A stretch of 64,000 bases of DNA from Xanthostigma xanthostigma (lineage: Eukaryota > Arthropoda > Insecta > Raphidioptera > Raphidiidae), in NCBI GenBank assembly GCA_963575645.1, contig OY754470.1, positions 4,472,501 to 4,536,500 on the forward strand, written 5' to 3'. The position numbers were made by a program, and so were the translations under genes. Shown here in pieces: positions 10,454-20,441 of the stretch. Position 1 is the first letter of the stretch. Each line of letters opens with the position of its first letter. The notes below the pieces were generated by a model, which saw nothing but the letters and a program-made list of their open reading frames with translations, did no database searches and had not been told where the DNA came from.

Positions 10454-11240
10454 GGTCATAGTCGTCTTGGGTGTAAAGGTTCGCTTGCTAGTCTTTGAAT
10501 CAAGCTTTGAATTCGATCATGGATGTTTTGTGATGTCATTTAATTTAATTTGATATAGTTAATGATCTTAGTTTTATAATTCGCAGTAAATGAAAGTAAA
10601 TCGTTTTGATTGCTCTCATATTATTATATAACTGATTTTAAAAACTCTTACCTGTCATGTTTCATAATGAAAAATCGTTTCCGAGATACGACCAGAACCC
10701 CAAAACGTAAAAAAGGGGAATTCCGTGCGGCGGCCTGCAGCTTGCAGTCTGGCAACCGGAGCCTGGACGCCTGGTGGAAGAGCATCTTAATAAAATCGTC
10801 TGCACGGATACCTAGCTTCGCTATCAGGAATTTAGCCAATCTTAAAAGCGGCCGCGAACGTGTTCTAACGACACTTTTACGAATAACAGATGCTCTAATC
10901 TTCATGTTGTAATAACTAGAGGCGGTTTTTCTTTATTCTTCATAACGTGCTGACAATTTCACACCAAATATCAAACAATGTTTTGGCATTGTTGTGATGA
11001 CGTCACAAGCATCCTGTATGAATGGCTGCAGGCAGTGTGTTGTTACATTCTTAACAAAAGAACATAAATATCCTTTGTTGGTTGTGTTCGTGTTTGCGGC
11101 GACAGGACTGCCACTATATAGTCTGGACGACAAGTGAACAGTCACGAGTACCACTACACACATAAAACTCTAAAACAAATTTACAATTTGTATTAACTGA
11201 CTATAATATGCAGGCACAGTCGATATTCGTTGTATAGGTA
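10454..11240. other. Intergenic with a GC-richer patch
   Basis: About 10690-10870 is richer in GC and open on both strands (100 codons plus at 10610-10912, 85 codons minus). I recognise neither product and see no splice or promoter support, so no gene is called. Confidence 0.45.
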
Positions 11241-11336
11241 TTTTAGAAGTGAAAAAAATATCGATATATCGATATTTATATAAATATCAATATCGACGTC
11301 GATATATCGAGAAAAAAATATCGATATATCGGTCTT
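11241..11336. repeat. Cluster of ATATCGATAT palindromes
   Basis: Four ATCGATAT-type palindromes and a GACGTCGATATATCG lie within about 90 bp. A further TATCGATATATCAG lies beyond the pogo element near 14521. The pogo element may therefore have inserted into an older element with such ends. Confidence 0.6.
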
Positions 11337-11392
11337 TTCAAAAGATTTTGCGTTTTTAAAATAATAGTGTATTTAGCTTAATATTATCTATA

Positions 11393-11413
11393 AGGTAAGT
11401 TGGAGTAAGATCG
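11393..11413 (+). repeat. Left terminal inverted repeat of pogo element
   Basis: 21 bp beginning AGGTAAGTTGG, preceded by TA. It differs from the right end at two positions. Confidence 0.9.
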
Positions 11414-11628
11414 GATACGGGGCAAGTCCGAACGCAGCCTCCAGAGGTCACATAGTTGTGGCAACAGCGCAATGACTACTCGCCACGTGGAGCAAACACA
11501 TGTGCGCAGTGCTTAAGTAGATGGCGTCTTGTTTCAATGTTTTTTGTGTAAAGTATAGACAGTTTTGTGCATTTTAGTTTATTTTGTGTATTCGAACATA
11601 CCCCATTCGTCAAACTTTGATTCAAAAG

Positions 11629-11832
11629 GTAATTTATTAACATTATATAGGTAATCTCTGTTGTAAATGGTCTATCTTTATGAACTGTTTGGATTAGTAA
11701 AACATAACCTCAATTACGAGTGATATTATGAGTTGGTTCGATCTTTCCCCATATGTGGATGTAAGGTGCAAGATCGAATAATTTTGTTCCGATCTTGCCC
11801 CAATGCATTTACACCACTAATATTTGTTACAG
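11629..11832 (+). other. Probable 5'-UTR intron of the pogo transposase
   Basis: CAAAAG/GTAATT at 11628/11629 is a good donor, and TTTGTTACAG ending at 11832 is a good acceptor, 8 bp before the preferred ATG. Splicing would remove an upstream in-frame ATG (11733) and the subterminal repeats at 11737-11801, which would otherwise be translated. Inference only; no transcript data. Confidence 0.5.
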
Positions 11833-11840
11833 GTTTGAAA

Positions 11841-13769
11841 ATGGTCCGAACATATATAAGAAAATCCGACAGGGGCAAGAATTACACCAAAGAGGACCTT
11901 GCGAGTGCTATTAGTGAATTGGAAGGAGGACTAATAACCCTTCATGGAGCAGCAAAAAAATATAAAATCCCAAAATCAACACTGCATGATCATGCTAAAG
12001 GAACCCATGGGTCAAAAAGTCAAACGCTGGGAAGGGACTTGGCAATTTCTTTAGAACATGAAAGGATTTTGGCAAATGGTCTTAAAACACTTGAGAAATG
12101 GGGGTTTGGTCTCTCAAGAAAAGAAGTGTTGTTTATTGTTGCTGAGTACGTAACAAAAAATAACATTAAGACTCCTTTTAAGAATAATATGCCAGGTGCC
12201 GATTGGTTTATTAATTTTAAACAACGACATAAACTTGCAATTAAAAAGCCCCAGGCGGTGGAATATTCACGAAAGAAAATGACCGATCCTTTTGTAGTCA
12301 ACGAGTATTTTAGCCTATTGGAGACAGTTTTAAATGACTTAAAATTAAATGATCTTCCACAGCAGATCTGGAATCTAGATGAGACGAGTCTGTCAATAGA
12401 CCCGTGTAAAACAAAGGTAGTTGGTGCGAGAGGTGCAGCTTGTTCCCGTGTAACCAGTGGCCCCGGAAGAGAAAACATTACAATTTTGTCTGCTGTAAAT
12501 GCTGTCGGTGACAAAGCGCCCCCTTTAATTGTCTTTAAGGGAAAGAACGTATGGGACCAGTGGATGGCAGATCCAGACGGCGGAACAGATTTAGCGTATG
12601 CTGCTAGCAGTAATGGTTGGATGGAGACTGACATTTTTGTCAACTTCATTAAGAAAACGTTAATTCCTGCTGTAGGTGGACTACGACCGCTTTTGCTTAT
12701 ATATGATGGGCACAGTACGCACGTAGACAATAGAGTTGTAAATCTTGCACAGGAAAATGGCATAACGATCTTAAAGCTTCCGCCGCATACCTCTCACCTT
12801 TTGCAGCCCCTCGACCTTGCTGTATTTAGGTCATTTAAAACATCATGGGACGAAGAATTAGTCATTTGGCAAAGAAAGAATCAAGGCGTTAAATTGCCAA
12901 AGAAAATATTTTCCGAAAAAGTGCGGAAAATATGGAATAATATTAGTCCAGTTGTTATTAAAAATGGATTTAAAAAAGCTGGAATATATCCCTTTAATCC
13001 GACAGTTATTCCAAAAGAAAAATACCATCCCGAAGCATTAAAAAGATATGAAAATATGAAGAAAACCAGTGCAAGCATAACTGACGAAGCAAATGGTAAT
13101 AGTGAACTTCTGGACAGAGACATATTAGATGCAGGGCCAAGCAATGCTTCACCTAAAAACGTAACTGATGAAGAAAACTCAGAGGGGCAGTCTGGGCCAA
13201 TAAATGTCTCATTTGAAGACCTCCTACTTGAAACTGTGAAACAGAATTCCATAAATTCTAAAGTCACAAAAAAAAGACGTGTTGCAACAGGTGCCGAAGT
13301 AATCACGCAGAGAGATGCAAATCAGCTGTTAGAATTTAAGAAGTGCCCTACAGAGACAACTAAGCCTAAAAAACAAAAGTGTCGAAGCCCAGGAAGTACT
13401 AGCAGCGAAAGTAGCATTGAACCGGTGTACGAAGAGACTGATGACGATTTAGATTTCCTTGACGAGGAACATACAGATGAAAAGTTGGAAAACTTTAAAT
13501 TAAATGCTTGGATATTAGCTAAATACTGTAGCAAGAAAACCATAAAATATTATGCGGGAAAAATCGTAGAAATAAACAAAGTTCAGCGCGAATGTGTTGT
13601 GAAGTTTTTAAGATTTAATAAAGGGGTCAAGAAATTTGTTTGGCCTACAACTGACGATATTGACACAATAATCTATGAAAACATAGAAATGTTCTTACCG
13701 GATCCCGTACAGAATGAAGAGAATTATTTGGAATTTAGCGTAGAATTTAGAGGATTAAATATTGCTTAA
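11841..13769 (+). CDS. pogo/Tigger-like DDE transposase, intact
   Basis: Catalyses cut-and-paste movement of its own element. Of 642 residues, about 14-54 form a pipsqueak-type helix-turn-helix (SAISELEGGLITLHGAAKKY) and about 64-140 a CENP-B-type DNA-binding segment. The DDE nuclease domain shows Asp180 in WNLDETS, Asp289 in YDGHSTH and Asp325 in LQPLDLAVF, a DD35D spacing with the expected LPPHTSHLLQPLD block. A Ser/Glu/Lys-rich linker follows, then a C-terminal module (about 554-624, WILAKYC to KFVWP) seen in many insect Tigger-like proteins, as far as I recall. An in-frame ATG at 11733 would add 36 residues, but these lie in subterminal repeats and a likely intron. The ATG at 11841 gives MVRTYIRK, the usual start of this family. 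No stop or frameshift interrupts the frame. Domestication is possible, but the intact ends favour a transposon. Confidence 0.93.
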   Translation: MVRTYIRKSDRGKNYTKEDLASAISELEGGLITLHGAAKKYKIPKSTLHDHAKGTHGSKSQTLGRDLAISLEHERILANGLKTLEKWGFGLSRKEVLFIVAEYVTKNNIKTPFKNNMPGADWFINFKQRHKLAIKKPQAVEYSRKKMTDPFVVNEYFSLLETVLNDLKLNDLPQQIWNLDETSLSIDPCKTKVVGARGAACSRVTSGPGRENITILSAVNAVGDKAPPLIVFKGKNVWDQWMADPDGGTDLAYAASSNGWMETDIFVNFIKKTLIPAVGGLRPLLLIYDGHSTHVDNRVVNLAQENGITILKLPPHTSHLLQPLDLAVFRSFKTSWDEELVIWQRKNQGVKLPKKIFSEKVRKIWNNISPVVIKNGFKKAGIYPFNPTVIPKEKYHPEALKRYENMKKTSASITDEANGNSELLDRDILDAGPSNASPKNVTDEENSEGQSGPINVSFEDLLLETVKQNSINSKVTKKRRVATGAEVITQRDANQLLEFKKCPTETTKPKKQKCRSPGSTSSESSIEPVYEETDDDLDFLDEEHTDEKLENFKLNAWILAKYCSKKTIKYYAGKIVEINKVQRECVVKFLRFNKGVKKFVWPTTDDIDTIIYENIEMFLPDPVQNEENYLEFSVEFRGLNIA

Positions 13770-13794
13770 CATTTTTATTTTGTTTTTTCATAAA

Positions 13795-13800
13795 AATAAA
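13795..13800 (+). promoter_or_regulatory. Poly(A) signal of the pogo transposase
   Basis: AATAAA 25 bp after the stop codon, still inside the element. Confidence 0.65.
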
Positions 13801-14204
13801 GATTTCTTCCTCTGTTCTAGTCTAATTAACCCTCTGATTTATACATATACGGGGTAAGATCGAATACTTACAAAAATTAGACTAGTATAAATTTATAGTT
13901 TAAATAGTAAGAAATTTACCAGGGGCTTGTTCGGAAGTCGATCTTACCCCGTAAGTGTGCTTCAAAGACTTATATTACAATTTTATAAGTTATCCGACCT
14001 TACCCCATTACGCGAGGCAAGTTCGAACGAGTGCATTTTTTTAAATTTTATTTTTTTATAAACTTTTCTATTAACCAATATTAGGTTTCATCCAGCAAAC
14101 TTTTTGCTTATATGTTAAAGTTAAACCCTGTACATTGTGACTTATTTTAAAAATCATTTTACCGTACTATGATCAGGTAAACTTTAGGTAATCTATATTC
14201 CGTG

Positions 14205-14225
14205 CGATCTTGCCCCAACTTACCT
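14205..14225 (-). repeat. Right terminal inverted repeat of pogo element
   Basis: Ends in CCAACTTACCT followed by TA; reverse complement of the left end with two mismatches. It overlaps a copy of the GGGGCAAGATCG motif. Confidence 0.9.
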
Positions 14226-14227
14226 TA

Positions 14228-14615
14228 GTAATTTTTATACAAAATGTACATTATTTTAATGTACAAAAATCTCAATAAAAATGAAGGTTTTTTTACCAGT
14301 ATACCTATTTCTTTTTATTAGGCAATATAATAATTACAAAAATATCAAAAACTAAAAAGCTATCTTCTAACTAATATTTAACCTATTTATTGTATTAGGC
14401 AAACCAGTATTTGTCCGGTAGCGAAAGTATCCTTTACGGCTTTGGATTCTAGTGACTTTAGTTACATAAATAAAAAAAGTATGTCATTTTTAATACAATT
14501 TTTGATATTGGATATTCTGTATCGATATATCAGATTAAAATATTGATGTTTTGAATTATTCGTTGTTTAAAGAATGTACTCAAAGTTTGGAAATAGAACC
14601 AAACAGAATAGAACT
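14228..14615. other. Intergenic, flank of the pogo insertion
   Basis: AT-rich DNA, with a TATCGATATATCAG palindrome near 14521 resembling the cluster on the other side of the pogo element. Confidence 0.5.
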
Positions 14616-14695
14616 GGCCGCTGCACACGAGGCTGAATTTGCCGCTAGATTATTTGCTAGATTTGACTACAAGTTGTCTAGCGCTAGTTTTCTCA
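14616..14695 (-). mobile_element. Diverged solo end of a family B MITE
   Basis: GGCCGCTGCACACGAGGCT, then CTAGATTTG and GTCTAGCGCTAGTTTTCT, equals the right end of the family read in reverse, ending after about 80 bp. It stands just ahead of the full copy at 14773. Confidence 0.75.
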
Positions 14696-14772
14696 AAACA
14701 AAATTCAATTTACCATATTTATATACAAAGATTTGGATAACCTGTGCAAGTTTCAAAAAGTGCGTGATGTTA

Positions 14773-15204
14773 AGGCCACTGCACACGAGGCTAGAAACAC
14801 TGCTAGATTCCTTGATAGATTTGCCTACTAGTTTTCTAGCGCTGGTTTAGTGCTCGCTTCACACGAGATTATTTTTCAAGCGTGTTTTGTGGATAGATCT
14901 GGTGCGCGCGCAGTGACAGTTCGAATATAAACACAGAGCAAAACGTGTCTGTTGTCTGGCAGAATATGACGCCAAGTGGGTGTTCTAGTGCCCACGTGAA
15001 GATCTGCTTCCTGATTGGTTCTTGCTCACACCTAGCAACAAATCTAGCAGGGAAAATAGCCCCTGTTCTAGTTTTAAAACCTATATGTTCTGAGCTAGCA
15101 AGGCGGCCCGCAGTGACGTCATTTCCAGCTTCGTACTGAACCTACCGGAGCAGAACTCCTAGCAGCATTTCTAGCAGCGTTTCTAGCCTTGTGTGCAGCG
15201 GCCT
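14773..15204 (-). mobile_element. Harbinger-like MITE, family B, full length
   Basis: 432 bp with ends AGGCCACTGCACACGAGG and the complement of AGGCCGCTGCACACAAGG. TTA is present on both sides (14770-14772 and 15205-15207), a clean three-base duplication. The orientation is opposite to the 2507 copy. It has no coding capacity; ORFs at 14551-15139 are chance. Confidence 0.9.
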
Positions 15205-15207
15205 TTA

Positions 15208-15784
15208 GTACTATTGGGACGATCTTTGTTTGTAATAAGCTAACGCCGGAACTATTTTGTTTTGTTTACGTTTACTATTATTGTCAGCGTTGAATGTCTA
15301 CCCTACATTTTTGACATAAAAGGATTTATACGCTGAGGATTTTAAATTTAATCCCGACAAAAGTTTTCATAAATTTTACATCCGATTTACCTTACTTTTC
15401 GTTTTATACATGTTCTCTTTTATTAGTATTTGCGACACAATAAACCGAGGTTGGAAGGGATTTCTTTTTTAAAAATAGTCTTTAACTTTGCGAGATATTT
15501 TTGTTAAACCCGCGTAATAATTTAATGCACAAAATAATTTTAAAAAATTGCGCCACATTAAAAAAAATAAAATAATAATTTTTTATTCGTTTCACAATCA
15601 AAGTCGACGCTTAATGAAATTATTTTATTATTGAACAATAAAAAAGTCTGAAAAATTAGTTTAGAATTTTTATATTTTTTTTTTTTTGCTAACATTTTAA
15701 CTTTCTCTGCACTCGCATCAAAACCATCCACAAATACACGCATTATGTGAAGTCAACGCATACATACAGATACAGCCTCAACAG
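15208..15784. other. Intergenic, nothing recognised
   Basis: AT-rich DNA with long A/T runs near 15560-15690. No gene or bounded repeat found. Confidence 0.5.
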
Positions 15785-15832
15785 AACGCTTGAAATCTAG
15801 CAGCAAAACTAGGATAGTGTGTAGCGGTCTTA
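15785..15832 (+). mobile_element. Relic of a family B MITE end
   Basis: GAAATCTAGCAGCAAAACTA followed by GTGTGTAGCGGTCTTAA resembles the right terminus of the family, much decayed. Confidence 0.5.
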
Positions 15833-15921
15833 ACACTTTTTCTATTTTCGAAAATTGCATGGTGCATTGAAATGGTTGTACTCTCGTATTGTAAGCAATA
15901 TGCTTTTATTGAATTTGACTA

Positions 15922-16457
15922 TATACAGGCTGATTTTTAAGTTGATTCTTTTTTAACAGCGTGCAGAAAAATCAAACAGACGAACAAAAATATTTCAAGT
16001 AACTTTTTTATCAAAACTCAAAAAATGAAAGAGAAACGGGCTTTTATTAAATTTTATCGAATTTTTAGATCGTTACTGGCGTTATGCTATGTCACTATGG
16101 AAATATATTATGTCATTATCAAGTATTCTCACAAAAATTGTTCGAAGTTGTCCCAGTTTTGTTGGACACAAAAGATGCGTTCCTCGTAGCCATGCTTCTG
16201 TACATGCTTGTAGTAGCGATACGAGCCTTCCGCGATTTATTTGGGATGCATTTCCGAATCGTACTATCGTTTCTTGGCGTGTATTAACGGGGATTTTGAA
16301 TTAATTAAATAAAATTTAAAAAATATAATCACACTTTGAACGGCTGTTTCTCTCTTTTGAGTTTTGATATAAAAGTTACTTAAAATATTTGTTCGTCTAT
16401 TTGATTTCTACAGGCTGTTAAAAAAGAAGAAACAACTTTAAAATCATTCTGTATGTA
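15922..16457. mobile_element. Element with about 100-bp inverted ends
   Basis: The left arm (ACAGGCTGATTTTTAAGTTG, CAGACGAACAAAAATATTTC, ATCAAAACTC) and right arm carry reverse complements of the same words (GAGTTTTGAT, ATATTTGTTCGTCT, AAAATCATTCTGTATG). TA flanks both sides, so a Tc1/mariner-type MITE is possible. A single arm of the same family is at 20043-20157. The overlapping ORFs at 16084-16304 are not convincing transposase remains. Confidence 0.75.
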
Positions 16458-17114
16458 AATTCGGAAAATTGATAAATCTTCAGTTAGAGCAATAAAATCT
16501 TTATGAAATACATTTTTAAGTTCTATTTTAATTTTTAACTGAATTATTTACTCTTTAATTTAATTTTCCACACTGAAAAATTGTATCATAATGAAAACAG
16601 ACAATCATAACTTCTATATTAGATATAGAACAAAGGATTCAATTATTTCACTATGAATTAACGCACGAGAAAACAAATGATTTTAACCGACTGTCAACTA
16701 TTTGCTCTGCAGAATAATAAACGAGTATTCGTTTCTTTCTTAGAATGATAGACAAAAACGGCATTCGAGTGTGCAAGTGAAAGGAAGCGATGATGCTAGC
16801 CTGTTATTGGTCCTAATTGAAATAAACAAACGTTCGGAGAAAGTGATATAATATTCTCAAAGTTTGGGGAAGTCTTTTATATGAAAATGAAATGATTAAT
16901 GTTCTTCTAAGAGAGAATTCCAAACGCCTCTTTAATATTATGACGACTGACGCCGCAGAAACGTAGATGCCAGCTGTTACTGGTGGAATGACGTGTTGGC
17001 ATTTCATTGTTTACATTTTAAAATTTTACCGATTGTTGGATTTTATTAAAACATTATTCATGACCGCAAAGTAAAGTGGCTTTTTCTTAATCTGTAAGAT
17101 ATTTTCCTTTCTTA
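16458..17114. other. Intergenic, nothing recognised
   Basis: AT-rich DNA without a supported gene or shared repeat. Confidence 0.5.
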
Positions 17115-17172
17115 AGGACGCTGCACACGAGGCTAGTTTTGCCGCTAAAAACACTGCTGGGAGTGCTGGGAC
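17115..17172 (+). mobile_element. Solo left end of a family B MITE
   Basis: AAGGACGCTGCACACGAGGC followed by CACTGCTGGGAGTGCTGG. Cut off where the family C repeat begins. Confidence 0.7.
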
Positions 17173-17812
17173 CATATTTAATAACTTCTATATTGCTAGT
17201 GGCCCGTTGTGTCGCGTCTGCAGTGGGGCAATTGGTAAGTGGAATAGAGGCAAGCTACCTCCCTTTCACAGCTTAAGGCCGCTACACACGAGGCTAGAAA
17301 CGCTGCTAGGAGTTCTGCTAGCCGGTAGACTGAGTACGAAGCTGGAAATGACGTCACTGCGGCCTGCCTTGTTAGCTCAGAAGAACAGGGGCTATTTTCC
17401 CAGCTAGATTTGTTGCTAGGTATGAGCAAGAACCAATCAGGAAGCAGTATATTCACGTGGGCACTTCAAAAAACGCCCATATGGCGTCATTCTGCCAGAC
17501 AACAGACACGTTTTGCTCTGTGTTTATATTCGAACTGTCACTGTGCGCGCACCAGATCTATCCACAAAACACGCTTGCAAAATAGTCTCGTGTGAAGCGA
17601 GCACTTAACAGCAATCAAGAAAACCAGCGCTAGAAAACTAGTAGGAAAATCTAGCGAGGTATCTAGCAGCGTTTCTAGTCTCGTGTGCCTTTAATTCCAT
17701 GTGCAAACTGACGCTGCAACTGACTCGCATCCATTCACGGACATGCGCATGAGACTCTGAGTATAATAAGTGCGACAGACGTATCAATGTCTGCACCGTA
17801 GTGTTTAAGTCT
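17173..17812 (+). repeat. Family C repeat, copy 2, split by a MITE
   Basis: CCATATTTAATAACTTCTAT to CTACCTCCCTTTCA (17173-17268), then CATGTGCAAACTGACG to GTGTTTAAGTCT (17698-17812), are collinear with 8917-9210. The B element at 17276-17690 sits exactly in the gap. Confidence 0.8.
17276..17690 (+). mobile_element. Harbinger-like MITE, family B, nested
   Basis: 415 bp, flanked by TTA at 17273-17275 and 17691-17693. The left end AGGCCGCTACACACGAGG is intact; the right end has lost about 7 bp (GTGTGCCT instead of GTGTGCAGCGGCCT). It inserted into the family C repeat after that had formed. Confidence 0.88.
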
Positions 17813-18312
17813 ATTTATTATTTTTTTTGTATTTTTTACCCGATGAAACTTTGTATCATTTGCCCTAGTTTCTCAGTTAGTTAGTGTTTTTATTACCAAT
17901 CCATTGAACTATTTATATTGCTCACTTGTGTGAAGGAAGTGACAATGTCATTCAAATGCATACATATTTGATATATGAAACATTTTAATGTTCTTCAAGT
18001 TAAGCTGTAAAACTATTTTAATAGCTTTTACAGTATTTTTAAAGCTGATATAACGCTGTGAATATAAGTTTAACTTTGGTTCTTGGTCGTTTAGTGTTTA
18101 TGGAAATGTAATCAATTTAATCTTTTTCTTTTTGTCGTAATTTTTTACTACATCCCCTTTGAACATGGTTGCCAACTTTCCGTAGTTGTCGTGGGTGTCC
18201 TAACAATCTTCATCAATAAATAATAACCATTTTGTGTACCGTTTCATGACCTATTACAGTATTGCTATTTCCTAAAAAAAATGTAATTGGGAGTTTTCAA
18301 GGCTGATAGACA
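17813..18312. other. Intergenic, nothing recognised
   Basis: AT-rich DNA without a supported gene or bounded repeat. Confidence 0.5.
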
Positions 18313-18320
18313 CGATACTC

Positions 18321-18899
18321 TAGGGATGTGACATTGAATGAAAAAAATCGATTACTTAATAATCGATTTTTTTAGTTTGAATATAAATCGATTTTTAAAA
18401 AATCGATTTTAAAAGAAATAATCGATTTTTGTAGAAAAATCGATTTTTTCTGTTTTATAACAAAACTAAGAGAATAATATTACAAATTTATTAGAATAAA
18501 AATAATTTAAAATGGTCTGTATAATAATAATAACCAAAATGACAACCTTATGGTTATTGATACAGATTAGAATTGTTGAAACAGTTTCTAGTACAATTTG
18601 ACATTTTATTACAAATTGTAATTTACAATAAAAATAAAACCAAACGATAAGAATCAAAAGTAAAACGACAAGTTTTTGGTATGAAAATTAAAATACAAAA
18701 CAAATCATGCTTTAAACTTTGAATTTAAAGAATCAAAAAACTAAAAAGTATCGTCTGTCGCACAGATGGCACCATTTAGAAAAATCGATTAAAATGTGTA
18801 ATTTCTATAATCGATTCATTAAAAATCGATTATTGTCATAAATAAAATCGATTATAAGAAAAAAATAATCGATTAAAATAAAAATTGTTCACATCCCTA
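18321..18899. mobile_element. hAT-type MITE with AATCGATT subterminal arrays
   Basis: Ends TAGGGATGTGA and TCACATCCCTA are exact inverted repeats. CGATACTC is duplicated outside (18313-18320 and 18900-18907), an 8-bp hAT-type target duplication. Both subterminal zones carry clusters of AATCGATT-type palindromes (about 18345-18450 and 18780-18880), plausible transposase-binding arrays. Length 579 bp; the ORF at 18466-18657 is AT-rich chance. Confidence 0.92.
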
Positions 18900-18907
18900 C
18901 GATACTC

Positions 18908-19125
18908 TGTAATTAGTTTTTTGAAAATCGAATCCCTTTTTCAAATAATCAGGCCATTTTATTATATCGACTGGGCACTAGCCGGAGAAGACAGGCTTAC
19001 ATTATTTTAATATGGAGTAATATATATTTAGAATTTTGACCCAGAAATTTCAGGGAATATTTTTAAATCAGCATCGATTTGTAAACATATAAATCTCAAT
19101 TTTTTTTGACTTGATACAACTATTC
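18908..19125. other. Intergenic, nothing recognised
   Basis: Short AT-rich spacer between a hAT MITE and a Helitron fragment. Confidence 0.5.
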
Positions 19126-19276
19126 TATCTGTCAAAAACTTTTGAATGGTAACTCCGATTATCATGTAATTTAAACAAAATATTCATCCCGGTAAACTAA
19201 GATGAATGTGCGTACTGATGTTCCCACCCCCTCATCCGTTCTTTTGTACCCGGGTAAAGCCGGGACGGACCGCTAG
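19126..19276 (+). mobile_element. Helitron 3' fragment
   Basis: TGTCAAAAACTTTTGAATGG, GGTAAACTAAGATGAATGTG and the terminal stem CCGGGTAAAGCCGGG are followed by CGCTAG and a T. It matches the 3' half of the Helitrons at 20442, 32133 and 62616; the 5' half is missing. Confidence 0.8.
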
Positions 19277-20042
19277 TTTATTTATAATTTTGAAAAGTAA
19301 ACATTCGCAACTTTCTAAGCAGGTAACTTTCCTTTTTGTTTAATTTGCGTTTATTGTCTGTAATGACTTCGTTTTACTGCGGTAATAAATTAGGGTGTAC
19401 TTTAAATGATTATAAAAATAAATTAAATTTTTAATTATGCCAGAAAGAATAAGTAAACCAGGAGATAAAAAGACGGCAGAGACTTTTTTTAAAGTTATTA
19501 ATATAGGTGGATTAATTATATTAAAATCTGAAGCCACACATAAATGTTTGTAAGTAGCCATTGCCATATAGGTGAATGCAGCTGTGTTTGCCGACGACAC
19601 GGCATGTTTAACCCTTAAGGGCTGTCCAATTCTCTAGTTTTTATAGTTACATTAATCCCTTTTCAAATACAAACGTTAAATAGGGCTGCAATTTTTTACA
19701 TACACGGGGCTTCTCTTTTTTCCTAACCTCGGTGTATATTTTAATTAAGTACATATTAATTTTTTAATTTTAATTATTCATTTGGAATTTTTTTATTATA
19801 GAGTGAACTTCCGAAAAATTCATAACAAATTTTTTTTTACTTTATTTGCAACGTAAATTTTAACTTTTTTTAACTAATTATGGTGCTAATATCAAAATTG
19901 TACGGTAGGTATCCAAATAAAAAATAAAAATAGAAAAAAATTACTTTATATCATTTAAGGACATTGTATTACTTTGATTGATTCCGAATAATTACTCGTT
20001 GTAGAATACTGTTTCAGAATTTTAAGAAAAAAATACGGTAAT
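19277..20042. other. Intergenic, possible reverse-transcriptase scrap
   Basis: Mostly AT-rich. At 19584-19613 the plus strand reads AAVFADDTACL, like the FADD catalytic box of LINE reverse transcriptases, but a stop lies six codons upstream and no flanking conserved block is visible. Probably a tiny relic or chance. Confidence 0.35.
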
Positions 20043-20157
20043 ACAGGACGATTTTTAAATCGATTTATTTTTAACAGCGTGTAGAAATCAAATAGACAAA
20101 CAAATATTTCAAGTAATTTTTTATCAAGACTCAAAAATAAAAGAGGAATGAGCTTTC
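20043..20157 (+). repeat. Single arm of the 15922-type element
   Basis: CAGGACGATTTTTAAATCGA, TTTAACAGCGTGTAGAAATC and AAATATTTCAAGTAA match the left arm at 15922-16025. Confidence 0.75.
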
Positions 20158-20167
20158 AAAATCTATA

Positions 20168-20215
20168 TCTATACTAATATATAAAGCTGAAGAGTTCGTT
20201 TATAATACATTTTAC
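20168..20215 (+). mobile_element. Helitron 5' end fragment
   Basis: TCTATACTAATATATAAAGC then TGAAGAGTTCG is the family 5' terminus. It breaks off after about 45 bp. Confidence 0.7.
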
Positions 20216-20441
20216 GTATAATACGGTATGGTTGTCCGATGTCTGTATATATAGTAATGGATTACAAAATCCACATACTGTGAGAGTTGTTTTTTAATGA
20301 ATTATACAGAAGCTCAATTAATTCAAATAAATAAAATCGTAATTTAGTTTGTAATTGAACAGTTTCAAAGATTTCTAGAGCGAACTTTCAGTTTTCATCA
20401 CTTTTTTCTGTTTTTATTTTTTTGTACCTACCTATCTTCTT

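Larger units (their letters stand above)
11393..14225 (+). mobile_element. Complete pogo/Tigger-like DNA transposon
   Basis: A 2833-bp element. Left end AGGTAAGTTGGAGTAAGATC (11393) matches the reverse complement of the right end (14205-14225) at 19 of 21 positions. TA is present just outside both ends (11391-11392 and 14226-14227), as expected for the Tc1/mariner-pogo superfamily. It carries one uninterrupted transposase ORF, a downstream AATAAA, and many subterminal GGGGCAAGATCGAA-like motifs, which are absent elsewhere in the window as far as I could see. All parts for autonomous transposition appear present, but activity is not shown. Confidence 0.92.

Noticed and set aside
10610..10912. 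Overlapping ORFs on both strands in a GC-richer patch
   Set aside because: GC-rich DNA has fewer stops on both strands; neither translation resembles a known protein.
12020..12763. 247-codon minus-strand ORF
   Set aside because: Lies antisense to the conserved DDE domain of the pogo transposase; the plus frame carries all family motifs.
12881..13543. Further antisense ORFs in the pogo element
   Set aside because: Shadows of the transposase linker and C-terminus, without recognisable motifs.
16084..16304. Two overlapping plus ORFs in the 15922 element
   Set aside because: One ends in a phrase faintly like a mariner helix-turn-helix (FPNRTIVSWRV), but there is no catalytic motif and the frames conflict.
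19584..19613. FADD-like reverse-transcriptase box
   Set aside because: Only about ten residues, with a nearby stop and no flanking conserved blocks; kept only as a remark.
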